Source: an uncultured Mycoplasmatota bacterium
Lineage (GTDB): Bacteria > Bacillota_I > Bacilli_A > RF39 > UBA660
Reading direction: 5' to 3'
Assembly (NCBI GenBank): GCA_947643405.1
Contig: CANRVY010000019.1
Location: 1 to 34,203, forward strand
Length of the DNA stretch: 34,203 nucleotides
Made by a program: the position numbers and the translations under genes. The notes under the pieces were generated by a model. The model saw only the letters and a program-made list of their open reading frames with translations, was not told the origin of the DNA and did not search any database. Positions 1 to 6,918 of the stretch are shown here, piece by piece. Position 1 is the stretch's first letter. Each line of letters begins with the position of its first letter.

Positions 1-142
1 CTGTATTTCCAGTTGGTCCTGTATTTCCAGTGGAACCAGTATTGCCTGTCGATCCCGTTGAACCAGTTGAACCAGTGGACCCTGTTGATCCAGTGGACCC
101 TGTTGATCCCGTTGGCCCTGTTCCAGTCGATCCCGTTGGTCC
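1..142 (-). repeat. Collagen-like G-x-T triplet repeat (continues beyond window)
   Basis: On the minus strand the codons read GPT GST GT GPT, then GST seven times, then GNT GST GNT GPT GNT. One unit lacks a residue (G-T-G), a natural break in the triplet pattern. The third position is always Thr, as in BclA-type bacterial collagens of spores. The tract uses more GC-rich codons (ACG, TCG, GGG, TCC) than the surrounding genes and is nearly a 9-base or 18-base tandem DNA repeat, so its length is likely variable between strains. Confidence 0.85.
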
Positions 143-1144
143 TGTTATATCTTTATTATTATCATTGTCATCTTTTGTTGGTTGAACAATCTTCTTATAT
201 TCACACCCCTCATGAATACACGGATATTCAATGGAACCATCCTTCTGAGTAATTCCCTTATTACTTAATACATGCTTTGCTGTTTCCTTATTTCCACATT
301 CAGAACATACAATATACTCATAATCTTTATCATAACTATCAATTACTTTTTCACAATCATCTAATAATACTGTTTCTTTTTTATGTCCACATGTGCCACA
401 GGTGCTTACTGTCTTTTCTATATGTTTACCATTTTTATCATATGTATATGTTGTCTTTCCTTCTGAGTAGGTATGTGCTCTTGTTTCTATTTCTCCACAT
501 TCACATGTCCTTTGTTCATAATAATCATTTACTGCTGTCCATTCTCCAAAAGCATGTTCATGTTTTTGATCTATTGGATCTATAGGTTTTTGTTGTTCTT
601 CTGTTCCTGTATTTACTCCAGTATTTATTGTATCTTTTACTACTGGTTTAGTTATTTCTCCTTGTTGTTTTTCATCGTCATCTTCTTTTCCACTATCAAT
701 AATTTTAGCAATACAATTATCTTCATGTTCTAATGGTGTGCAAGTACATCCTAATTCATCATCATCACAAAGACAATCTTGATCTGTACATTGACACTCC
801 TTTTTCTCTATAACTGGTTCCTTTTGTTCTGGTTTTTTTACTACATTATTCTGATTTTCATCTTCTTTTCCTTGCATATCTTCATATCCTGGATTCTCTG
901 GAAGATCATTATCATCTGGTGTTCCCTTCAATAAATGATTACAAGATGGAATAGATATTAAAAGAGCTAATGCAATTCCTACTCCTGTTATAGTAATTCC
1001 TTTTTTATGCTTTTTAAACCAAGCAATTATTCCTTTTTTCTTTTCTTCTTCCTCTTCTGATACTGTTACTTTATCAATTTGAGGTTCTACTATTTGTCCA
1101 GAAAACTTACTTTCTGATAATTTCATTTTATGATTTTTTTTCAT
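1..1144 (-). CDS. Membrane-anchored Cys-rich surface protein with collagen-like tail (C-terminus outside window)
   Basis: An open frame runs from an ATG at 1144 (preceded by a GGGGGAAG ribosome site) off the window start, giving at least 381 residues. A charged cytoplasmic N-terminus of about 48 residues is followed by one hydrophobic segment (about 49-66), then Cys68; the local IPSC is a poor lipobox, so a signal-anchor topology is more likely than a lipoprotein. Outside the membrane comes an acidic Pro/Glu linker, a Cys cluster (CQC, CLC, CTC), then repeated zinc-ribbon-like Cys pairs (CEC, CGTC, CSEC, CIHEGC), and finally G-x-T triplets to the window edge. Such Cys-pair repeats and collagen-like tracts are common in surface proteins of gut Bacillota. 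Function is unknown; a role in adhesion is inference. The gene has its own promoter and is separated by a terminator from the operon upstream of it. Confidence 0.8.
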   Translation of the reverse strand, partial: MKKNHKMKLSESKFSGQIVEPQIDKVTVSEEEEEKKKGIIAWFKKHKKGITITGVGIALALLISIPSCNHLLKGTPDDNDLPENPGYEDMQGKEDENQNNVVKKPEQKEPVIEKKECQCTDQDCLCDDDELGCTCTPLEHEDNCIAKIIDSGKEDDDEKQQGEITKPVVKDTINTGVNTGTEEQQKPIDPIDQKHEHAFGEWTAVNDYYEQRTCECGEIETRAHTYSEGKTTYTYDKNGKHIEKTVSTCGTCGHKKETVLLDDCEKVIDSYDKDYEYIVCSECGNKETAKHVLSNKGITQKDGSIEYPCIHEGCEYKKIVQPTKDDNDNNKDITGPTGSTGTGPTGSTGSTGSTGSTGSTGSTGSTGNTGSTGNTGPTGNT

Positions 1145-1176
1145 ATTCTTCCCCCTTCAACATAATTTCAGTTATT

Positions 1177-1204
1177 ATTATACAGAAATTTTAATATTTG
1201 TCAA
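1177..1204 (-). promoter_or_regulatory. Sigma-A type promoter of the collagen-like surface gene
   Basis: On the minus strand TTGACA (1204-1199) is followed after 16 bases by TATAAT (1182-1177), about 30 bases before the start codon at 1144. Both hexamers are perfect. Confidence 0.75.
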
Positions 1205-1217
1205 ATAATTCAAAGTT

Positions 1218-1244
1218 AAAAAAAGTCAACTATAAAAGTTAACT
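1218..1244 (-). terminator. Rho-independent terminator after the three-gene operon
   Basis: On the minus strand AGTTAAC pairs with GTTGACT (one G-U pair) around a 7-base loop, followed by seven T. It overlaps the stop codon of the last operon gene. Confidence 0.6.
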
Positions 1245-1830
1245 AATTTAAACTTTGTTTCAATGAAGTATAGACAATCTGATTATGTTCTAAAACAGAA
1301 TATAGAATTTGATATTGATTTTCCAGTGTAATATCAAATTCTCCAAATAATCTCTTTATATCATCTACTTCACTTAAATAGGTACGATTATTCAAATCTT
1401 CTAATTTTTCTAATAATTGTTTTGATTTATCTTGTTCTAACGTTCCCTTATCACGCTCTAATATTGGAACAATCATATTTTTCTTTTCTTGTAGCAATCT
1501 TAAAAAACTAGCAATCAATTGTTTTTGATCCTTTGTTATATCTATATGCACATGTTTATCACATATTCCTGCAACTAAATATCGCACACCAGATACACGA
1601 TGAATTAAAGCTTTTTCTTTTTCATCTTTAAATAAATGTTCTAAATCTTTTAATTCATTTTCATCTATTTCTAATAATGATTCTAATTCATTTTCATTAA
1701 TTTTACTAAGTAAACTATTCAATATTTCTACAACAAAATAAAGGTCTTCGTGCTCTGCTTCTTTTTTTCCTAAAACTCTAATATGTTTATCTAGTAAATT
1801 TATCAATTGTTTCTTTATTTCTTCTTTCAT
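1243..1830 (-). CDS. Hypothetical helical protein, third gene of the 1243-3787 operon
   Basis: 195 residues from ATG at 1830, chosen because AAAAGGGGC lies about 9 bases upstream; the longer frame to 1860 has no such site and overlaps the previous gene. The protein is highly charged (many E, K and L) with long predicted helices and heptad-like stretches, and has no signal peptide or membrane segment, so it is probably cytoplasmic. I do not recognise a family. It follows the preceding gene by 14 bases, so the two are co-transcribed and likely work together. Stop is TAG, within the terminator stem. Confidence 0.75.
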   Translation of the reverse strand: MKEEIKKQLINLLDKHIRVLGKKEAEHEDLYFVVEILNSLLSKINENELESLLEIDENELKDLEHLFKDEKEKALIHRVSGVRYLVAGICDKHVHIDITKDQKQLIASFLRLLQEKKNMIVPILERDKGTLEQDKSKQLLEKLEDLNNRTYLSEVDDIKRLFGEFDITLENQYQILYSVLEHNQIVYTSLKQSLN

Positions 1831-1844
1831 TTTTATGGCCCCTT

Positions 1845-2141
1845 TTAATTTCCATAACATGATACATATTTTAACAATAAATGATAAGTTGCATAATCTT
1901 CTTTTTTAAACTCTAAATATTCTAATAATTGTTCCTCACTGAAATCTAAAAAGTCTGCAACGTCTCCTAACTGAATATCTTTTTCTTCTATTGTTGTTAA
2001 AATTTCTTTTACCATATCTGTATATAAAGCATGTAATTCTACTTCGTATTCTTCGGCTCCGCTATTTAACATTTCTTGGCACTCTTTCAATACTTCAGTT
2101 CCTTGTTTTCTCTGTTGTAAACTCATAATAAAATTTTTCAT
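1845..2141 (-). CDS. Small protein resembling a helix-turn-helix (XRE-like) domain
   Basis: 98 residues from ATG at 2141, preceded by AGAGGTAGG. The C-terminal half, with D-V-A-D-F-L-D-F-S-E-E-Q-L-L-E-Y-L as its core, has the spacing of a HigA/XRE-type helix-turn-helix (hydrophobic helix, short turn, recognition-like helix, Leu-rich tail). The recognition helix is acidic, so DNA binding is doubtful and a protein-protein role is equally possible. It starts 5 bases after the stop of the 545-residue gene, which ends in a RelE/HigB-like segment; the toxin-first order is the one used by higBA. This is an inference from pattern only. Confidence 0.65.
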   Translation of the reverse strand: MKNFIMSLQQRKQGTEVLKECQEMLNSGAEEYEVELHALYTDMVKEILTTIEEKDIQLGDVADFLDFSEEQLLEYLEFKKEDYATYHLLLKYVSCYGN

Positions 2142-2146
2142 AAAAC

Positions 2147-3787
2147 CTACCTCTTTTCTGCCATATCTTGCATATCTAAGTATGCTGCTTCGCTTCCAAG
2201 CAACATTGTATTTCTTGTTCCATGTTGATTCCATCTGCGCTGCATTCCTTTTTCTTGTCTTTGAAATAAGCAATGGCGTAATCGTAATTTATCTGCTACC
2301 CAAGATGAATATCCATTCTTTTCTGCTAAAAGAGCAATTACAATATACGTATTTTCTGCAAACGGTTCAAAGAAAATATGTACACCTTTTTCTGTAAGTT
2401 CCATAATTCCTGGGATTGGGCTCTGTTTTGCTTTCAAGCGATAAGCTGGATCACCAAATTGTTCTAAGGTTTGAAGTAATCCCATTGCAATTCCATATTG
2501 AGATTCATCAAGCTGTTTTTTAAAATCTTTTTCAATCAAAGAATCTCCATCTTCCGTTTCTAATAACAATAATTGTATTTCTTCTCCTTCAACAATCTTT
2601 TCTTTCTTTTCTTCTTCCTTACTTTCATTTTTTTCTAAATAATTAGACATTGTTTTTAATAATTGTTGAGCTCTTCCTAATTCTTCTTTTAAGACTCGAA
2701 CTGTTTTTAAATCACTATCTTGTTCTTTTTCTTTAATATCTGCAATTTGTTCTTTTAATTCTACAATTAAAGAATTCATAATTTCACTAAAGTTTGGCAT
2801 ATGACAATTAGGAAGTGCACTATGAATCGCTGGAATATCAGTTGGATCAATTTCCTCTAAAGCATGTAAGTAAAGTTCAATATAACTTTCTTTTCTTTCT
2901 TCTGATGGGAAAGCTGATTCAACATTTTCTTCTGGCTCTTCTTCCCTTTCTGGTGCATCATATGTTTCTATCTGCTCTTCTACTTCTTCTGGTTGTTCCT
3001 CTTCTAGTTCTTCAAAATCAATTTCTTTCATTGATACGTAATCTGGTTCTTCTTTATAAAACTCTTCTACTTCATCATTTTCTATGTCATCAGGTTCAAT
3101 CATAGATATAACAGGAACATCATCTTCTGCTTCTGGCATCATTACTTCCATTTCTACTTCTTCTGGTTCTTCGAAAGATATTTCCTTTGGTTCTTCTCTT
3201 TTTAATGGTTTCTGAGTTATTTTCAATTTTAATAAATCCTGAATTGCTACATTATTATTTTCTAATACTTCTGTTAAAAGAAGTACTTTTTCATCTAATG
3301 ATCTATCTGTTCTACTGGCTAAATCCAATAATAAGCTACAATCTTCCATTGTAATATATCGATTTTTATTTGATTTTTCTAATATTGTTCTGCAATCTCT
3401 TATTGCATTTTCTTTTACTTTTTTTCTTTTTCTATAAACATCCAAATAATGATCAGATATATCCTTAATCAAGGTCTCTAAATTTGGCCTTTCTATTTCG
3501 ATTTGTGGTTTTACAACTTCTCCATATTTTAAAAAACCATCATATACATACTTTATTCTAAATAATTCTTCTATTCTTACTTTTACTGATTCAGGGTAAA
3601 CAAGTTCTAAAATACGATGAACTTCTCCGCCATCTGCATAAAAGATTCGAAAGGGATCATCATGCACCAACTCTAAAAACTTTTCAAATAATTTTTTATC
3701 CTTTTCATTCCATTTGGTCTCTGTTTGCTCTTGACTTAGCTTGTTTATCTGTTGTTGTAATATTTCTTCTGTTTTGTTTGCTGTCAT
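2147..3787 (-). CDS. Large acidic protein with RelE/HigB-like C-terminal segment
   Basis: 546 codons from ATG at 3787 (AGGTG 9 bases upstream). Residues about 25-90 look like a compact helical domain with many aromatics. About 195-310 is an extremely acidic low-complexity region rich in E, P and D. About 320-400 is probably coiled coil. The last 115 residues start with a long helix, then show the order P-G-I-M-E-L, H-I-F-F-E-P, Y-I-V-I-A-L-L-A-E-K, as in RelE/ParE/HigB toxins (strand-strand-strand after two helices), ending in a Lys/Arg-rich tail. No signal peptide or membrane helix. Full-length function is unknown; the RelE resemblance is my reading and needs a structure comparison. First gene of a three-gene operon. 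Confidence 0.75.
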   Translation of the reverse strand: MTANKTEEILQQQINKLSQEQTETKWNEKDKKLFEKFLELVHDDPFRIFYADGGEVHRILELVYPESVKVRIEELFRIKYVYDGFLKYGEVVKPQIEIERPNLETLIKDISDHYLDVYRKRKKVKENAIRDCRTILEKSNKNRYITMEDCSLLLDLASRTDRSLDEKVLLLTEVLENNNVAIQDLLKLKITQKPLKREEPKEISFEEPEEVEMEVMMPEAEDDVPVISMIEPDDIENDEVEEFYKEEPDYVSMKEIDFEELEEEQPEEVEEQIETYDAPEREEEPEENVESAFPSEERKESYIELYLHALEEIDPTDIPAIHSALPNCHMPNFSEIMNSLIVELKEQIADIKEKEQDSDLKTVRVLKEELGRAQQLLKTMSNYLEKNESKEEEKKEKIVEGEEIQLLLLETEDGDSLIEKDFKKQLDESQYGIAMGLLQTLEQFGDPAYRLKAKQSPIPGIMELTEKGVHIFFEPFAENTYIVIALLAEKNGYSSWVADKLRLRHCLFQRQEKGMQRRWNQHGTRNTMLLGSEAAYLDMQDMAEKR

Positions 3788-3810
3788 CTACAATCACCTA
3801 CCATATATAC

Positions 3811-3839
3811 ATTTTAGCATACTTTTTTAAATGAAACAA
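3811..3839 (-). promoter_or_regulatory. Promoter of the 1243-3787 operon
   Basis: On the minus strand TTGTTT (3839-3834), 17 bases, then TAAAAT (3816-3811), 24 bases before the ATG at 3787. Confidence 0.55.
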
Positions 3840-3861
3840 TATATAAAGAATATAAGAAATG

Positions 3862-3890
3862 AAAAAAGAACATTTTTCGTGTTCTTTCCA
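3862..3890 (-). terminator. Terminator after the zinc-ribbon gene pair
   Basis: AAAGAACA and TGTTCTTT form an 8-bp stem with a 7-base loop. On the minus strand it is followed by a run of T, and it lies about 50 bases after the stop of the gene at 3937. Confidence 0.7.
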
Positions 3891-3936
3891 TTTTTTATTT
3901 TTATAAACTTCTTTTTTAAAGTAAATATATAAAGTT

Positions 3937-4503
3937 TTATTCTATCATTTTTCTAAATACATATAGCTTAATTTGATCTAAATTATTTTTATCATACATA
4001 GCTTCTATTAAATAATAATCTTCTTCTCCATTATTACTTAAAATAATTTTATCACTTTGCTTATAATCTTTTTTATCAAGCTCTTTTCCATTCTGATCCA
4101 TGTGTTTAATAGATACTTCTTTTGCTCTATTTGGAATATATAAATTTAATTCTGTCTGTTCTTTTTCTGTTAGTAAATAATATTCTTTATTTTTCTCATT
4201 ATATTGAATGTTATATTCAGAGCTTTCCTTTAATTTTATATTAATCCCATTTGTAAACCAAAAATAAATTCCAATTCCAAGAACTAAAGCAATAGAACCA
4301 ATTTTAAATAAAATATGATCTGTAATAAAACCTAAATTCCACACACTTTTTAATTTATCAATTTTTTCTAAGAACCAAACAATTCCCCATTTTTTTACAA
4401 CTTCTTTTTCTTTATCCGTAAATTTATATCCACAGTTTTTACAGAAACTAGCAGCCCTAATGTTTTCTGTTTCACACTTGATACATTTTAACTTTTTTTT
4501 CAT
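3937..4503 (-). CDS. Zinc-ribbon membrane protein, second of a pair
   Basis: 188 residues. An N-terminal zinc ribbon (C7-x2-C10 and C21-x2-C24) is followed by a Lys-rich stretch, one membrane helix at about 66-85, and an extracytoplasmic C-terminal domain of about 100 residues rich in Tyr, Asn and Lys. This is the plan of the TcaA/YvbJ-type proteins of Firmicutes: cytosolic ribbon, one helix, outside domain. The start at 4503 is supported by AGGAG, which is made of the last codons and stop of the preceding gene (5-base gap), so translation is coupled. The exact role is unknown; sensing or envelope-stress functions are known for TcaA but are not shown here. Confidence 0.75.
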   Translation of the reverse strand: MKKKLKCIKCETENIRAASFCKNCGYKFTDKEKEVVKKWGIVWFLEKIDKLKSVWNLGFITDHILFKIGSIALVLGIGIYFWFTNGINIKLKESSEYNIQYNEKNKEYYLLTEKEQTELNLYIPNRAKEVSIKHMDQNGKELDKKDYKQSDKIILSNNGEEDYYLIEAMYDKNNLDQIKLYVFRKMIE

Positions 4504-4508
4504 ATTAT

Positions 4509-5423
4509 TTACTCCTCAATTCCTAATATTTTTAAGCAATCTTCCTCATCAGAGCAAGTAATCATTGCTTTATCAATTTCTGTAAATGAAAAATTCTTGG
4601 TATTTCCTTCATGCTCTATGAGCAATTTATTAACTAAAAATTCATATATAGTTTTTCCTACTGCCTGTTCTCCTAAAACATAATATTTTCCATCTACCTC
4701 TACAATTTGAATCCATATTGTTATGAAGGGTACCCCTGCTATTACTTCCTCTACTTCAGCTCTTTTGCAATCATTATAAGAACAATATTGCAAAGTTTGT
4801 TCATAAGTATATGTCTTATAACGTCCATACTGATTAATATAATAGTTTTCTGCATAACCATAAGCTGGAATAGCTTTTGATATCTTACTTTCCTCATGAA
4901 TTTCTTTATAATAATAAATTCCATTTTTACTATACTCATATTTTAAAATCGGATCAAAATAGGTATTAGGCAAATCATATCCATTCTTTTCTATTTCGCT
5001 CCTAATTTCAGGATGAAAAGTTTCTAATCTCAATTTTTTAATAGTTGATGAGTCATCTTTCTTCACTGCTTCTATATATTTTTTTACTACCTCTTCACTA
5101 TTTAATCCTTCTCCTGCATAAGATAATACCATAGTTGGTTTTTCTGATACAATTTGATAAGTTGCATTTTTATTTACCACATTTACAAAGACTGTGACAG
5201 AAGCCACCAAAATTGAACACGTCATAATAAATCCATACAAATGTGTTTGAATAAAGTTTTTAATTGCTTTAAATACTCCGTCTTTACATTCTCCAAACCA
5301 CTTCGATTTCATATAATCAATTAACAAATGGTCTTTTGGTTCTAATAATTTAAAACATTTTTTACACACCTTTTTATTTCTTTCATTTTCTTTTCCACAA
5401 TAACTACAATATATTTTTTCCAT
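4509..5423 (-). CDS. Zinc-ribbon membrane protein, first of a pair
   Basis: 304 residues from ATG at 5423 (AGAAGGA about 11 bases upstream; the frame remains open further upstream, but into the terminator of the next gene). Zinc ribbon C6-x2-C9 and C20-x2-C23, amphipathic stretch 36-60, one membrane helix at about 62-82, then an extracytoplasmic region. Residues about 105-130 (SEEVVKKYIEAVKKDD) look like the start of an NTF2-like/YvbJ-type repeat. It has a second Cys pair in CSYNDCK and CSDEEDC near the C-terminus that may form disulfides. A TATAAT at 5454-5449 could be its -10, but no good -35 is visible. Co-transcribed with the smaller zinc-ribbon gene that follows. Confidence 0.75.
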   Translation of the reverse strand: MEKIYCSYCGKENERNKKVCKKCFKLLEPKDHLLIDYMKSKWFGECKDGVFKAIKNFIQTHLYGFIMTCSILVASVTVFVNVVNKNATYQIVSEKPTMVLSYAGEGLNSEEVVKKYIEAVKKDDSSTIKKLRLETFHPEIRSEIEKNGYDLPNTYFDPILKYEYSKNGIYYYKEIHEESKISKAIPAYGYAENYYINQYGRYKTYTYEQTLQYCSYNDCKRAEVEEVIAGVPFITIWIQIVEVDGKYYVLGEQAVGKTIYEFLVNKLLIEHEGNTKNFSFTEIDKAMITCSDEEDCLKILGIEE

Positions 5424-5464
5424 GCAACATCGAATCCTTCTTTTTTTTATTATACTAATTTTTG

Positions 5465-5492
5465 AAAAAAAAGAAAAGACTATATTGTCTTT
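5465..5492 (-). terminator. Terminator of the CotD-like gene
   Basis: On the minus strand AAAGAC and GTCTTT form a stem around AATATA, followed by TCTTTTTTTT. Confidence 0.6.
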
Positions 5493-5493
5493 C

Positions 5494-5751
5494 CTAAAAA
5501 CCAGAACAACCGCCACAATCAATATTACATACTTGATTTTCTTCTGAGCAAGTATATTGTGGTGTATAAGTGTGTTTATAGATATGTTTATTGATTACAT
5601 GTGTATGAATTGGACATACATGTGGAACTTCATGGTAAAATTCTCTTTCAACACATTTATTAATTGTTGGTTCTACAATTTCACGATTGCAACAATCCAT
5701 ACCATTTTGTGGCATCATCATATCTTGACAACATCTTTTGTTAAACAACAT
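5494..5751 (-). CDS. CotD-like spore coat protein
   Basis: 85 residues, His- and Cys-rich. The N-terminus has Met/Cys clusters (CCQDMMMP, DCCNRE), the middle has the H-V-C-P-I-H-T-H pattern with regularly spaced His, and the end is Cys/Gly-rich (CNIDCGGCSGF). Small size, His/Cys content and a V-x-P-H-V-x-P-x-H-T-type core are what is known of the inner spore coat protein CotD family; I assign it there by composition and this core. Strong ribosome site (AAGGAGG, 7 bases). It is monocistronic between two terminators, as expected for a late sporulation gene, and its upstream region carries a SigE/SigK-like -10. It could instead be another coat or metal-binding protein. Confidence 0.7.
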   Translation of the reverse strand: MLFNKRCCQDMMMPQNGMDCCNREIVEPTINKCVEREFYHEVPHVCPIHTHVINKHIYKHTYTPQYTCSEENQVCNIDCGGCSGF

Positions 5752-5773
5752 ATTTATTCCTCCTTACCTAGTT

Positions 5774-5783
5774 TATATTATGC
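5774..5783 (-). promoter_or_regulatory. Possible SigK/SigE-type -10 element of the CotD-like gene
   Basis: The minus strand reads GCATAATATA, which fits the SigK -10 pattern gCATAnnnTA. An AC pair lies upstream, but at a shorter distance than usual, so only the -10 is a good match. It sits 23 bases before the start codon. Confidence 0.35.
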
Positions 5784-5785
5784 AC

Positions 5786-5827
5786 AAAAAAAAAGAGTGA
5801 ATATGATATATTCCTACCCTTTTTTAT
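5786..5827 (-). terminator. Terminator after the DUF2207-like gene
   Basis: On the minus strand GAATAT-ATC-ATATTC forms a 6-bp hairpin, with an outer AAAAAAGGG/CTCTTTTTT helix separated by an internal loop, ending in nine T. It closes the ffh gene cluster. Confidence 0.6.
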
Positions 5828-6909
5828 TTTCGGTAAAATAATTTACTAACTCCAAGCAATGTTTTTTCTACTTCAGTTATTCCGTGAATAAATAGTAGTT
5901 TTTCTTCACTCAAGTCCTTCTTTGAAATATCTGAGAAAGATATGTTTAAACATAATGCTTTTATATAATCATTTTTCATCTCTTCTATGGTAGTTTCTTT
6001 CTTCCAAAACTTTTCTTTGATTTTAGATTTTAAAGATTTCAAATACCGGAACAATTCTTGCTGTTTTGGATTTGTAAAATTTGTTGTTCCAATAAAACAA
6101 ATTGTTAATAATATGATTGGATTAAACAAAGTTAATAAAGTTAATATCCCATCACTTTTTACAAAGATATTAGGAAGTAAGGGATAGAAAAGATATGATA
6201 ATAAATAATAAACAACCCATACCATTAGTAATCGAAGCCAAGATATCCTATTATGATTTAAAAATAAACCAATCATAATTCCTAAGATAATATAAGAAGC
6301 ACATAAAAGTAAATTCTCTATTTGAAAACTTGGAAACATCAAAATATAATAAATTAAAATTGTAATGGTAATAAACCTAATGTTTTTTCTTTTTTCTAGT
6401 AAACCATATTCTTCATGAATCCTATTTTTTAATTTTGCAAAAGTTCCTGGTATTACCTTGTTAAATCGTAAGCTCATTTCAAATTTTCCTTTTAGTTTTC
6501 GAATTGGAATTTCTTTTTTCTCTTTACTATTTTCTAGCAAGAATGGATTTAAAAATTTGACAATTTCTTCTTCATATTCTTCTAAATCATAATTAGAAAG
6601 TTCAAACATATCTTCTTTATTCCATTTTAACATATAGCCATTATATTCATCTTTATAAATAACATAAAAATCTTTTTCAACAAGTCCTAATAAAATAAAC
6701 CAAAATGTTTTATCTGTAAAATGTCCATTTTCAAAATAATGTAATACTACAGGTGAGATATGAACAAACAAAACATCTTTAAAATCAGACATTTTTTTAC
6801 TTTCCCGTCTTTTCTTTAATACAAAAACTATCATGAATATCAAAAACAGATGCGCTAAAACAATTTGAAGAATTTTGATTTCTTCACTTTCAAATACAAA
6901 TTCTATCAT
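5824..6909 (-). CDS. DUF2207-like membrane protein
   Basis: 361 residues. One N-terminal membrane helix (about 12-31), then a soluble domain starting S-P-V-V-L-H-Y-F-E-N-G and continuing with L-L-G-L-V-E-K-D-F-Y-V-I-Y, the pattern typical of the cytoplasmic winged-helix-like part of DUF2207 proteins (sPa-vryL-dG, then LlsLa-kGyl). Four to five more membrane helices lie at about 178-285, then a Lys-rich cytoplasmic tail. The long extracytoplasmic N-terminal domain of full DUF2207 proteins is missing, so this is a short form. It starts 9 bases after the ffh stop with AAGGAG overlapping that stop, so it is translated from the ffh transcript. Function unknown. Confidence 0.7.
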   Translation of the reverse strand: MIEFVFESEEIKILQIVLAHLFLIFMIVFVLKKRRESKKMSDFKDVLFVHISPVVLHYFENGHFTDKTFWFILLGLVEKDFYVIYKDEYNGYMLKWNKEDMFELSNYDLEEYEEEIVKFLNPFLLENSKEKKEIPIRKLKGKFEMSLRFNKVIPGTFAKLKNRIHEEYGLLEKRKNIRFITITILIYYILMFPSFQIENLLLCASYIILGIMIGLFLNHNRISWLRLLMVWVVYYLLSYLFYPLLPNIFVKSDGILTLLTLFNPIILLTICFIGTTNFTNPKQQELFRYLKSLKSKIKEKFWKKETTIEEMKNDYIKALCLNISFSDISKKDLSEEKLLFIHGITEVEKTLLGVSKLFYRK

Positions 6910-6918
6910 TTTTACTCC

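Noticed and set aside
1-142. CRISPR-like array in the repeated DNA at the window start
   Set aside because: The repeat unit is 9 bases in phase with codons and encodes G-x-T triplets, with no spacers.
13-733. Three plus-strand open frames rich in L, Y, F and H over 13-733
   Set aside because: They lie antisense to the continuous minus-strand surface protein gene with a good start, ribosome site and promoter. Their composition is typical of the complement of acidic and Cys-rich coding sequence.
2815-3105. Plus-strand frame with many Leu residues, looking like a membrane protein
   Set aside because: It is the complement of the Glu-rich stretch of the 545-residue protein; GAA/GAG codons read backwards as TTC/CTC and give Leu/Phe. 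No ribosome site.
5557-5841. Plus-strand frame opposite the CotD-like gene
   Set aside because: The minus-strand gene has a strong AAGGAGG site, a terminator and a coat-like composition; the opposite frame has none of these.
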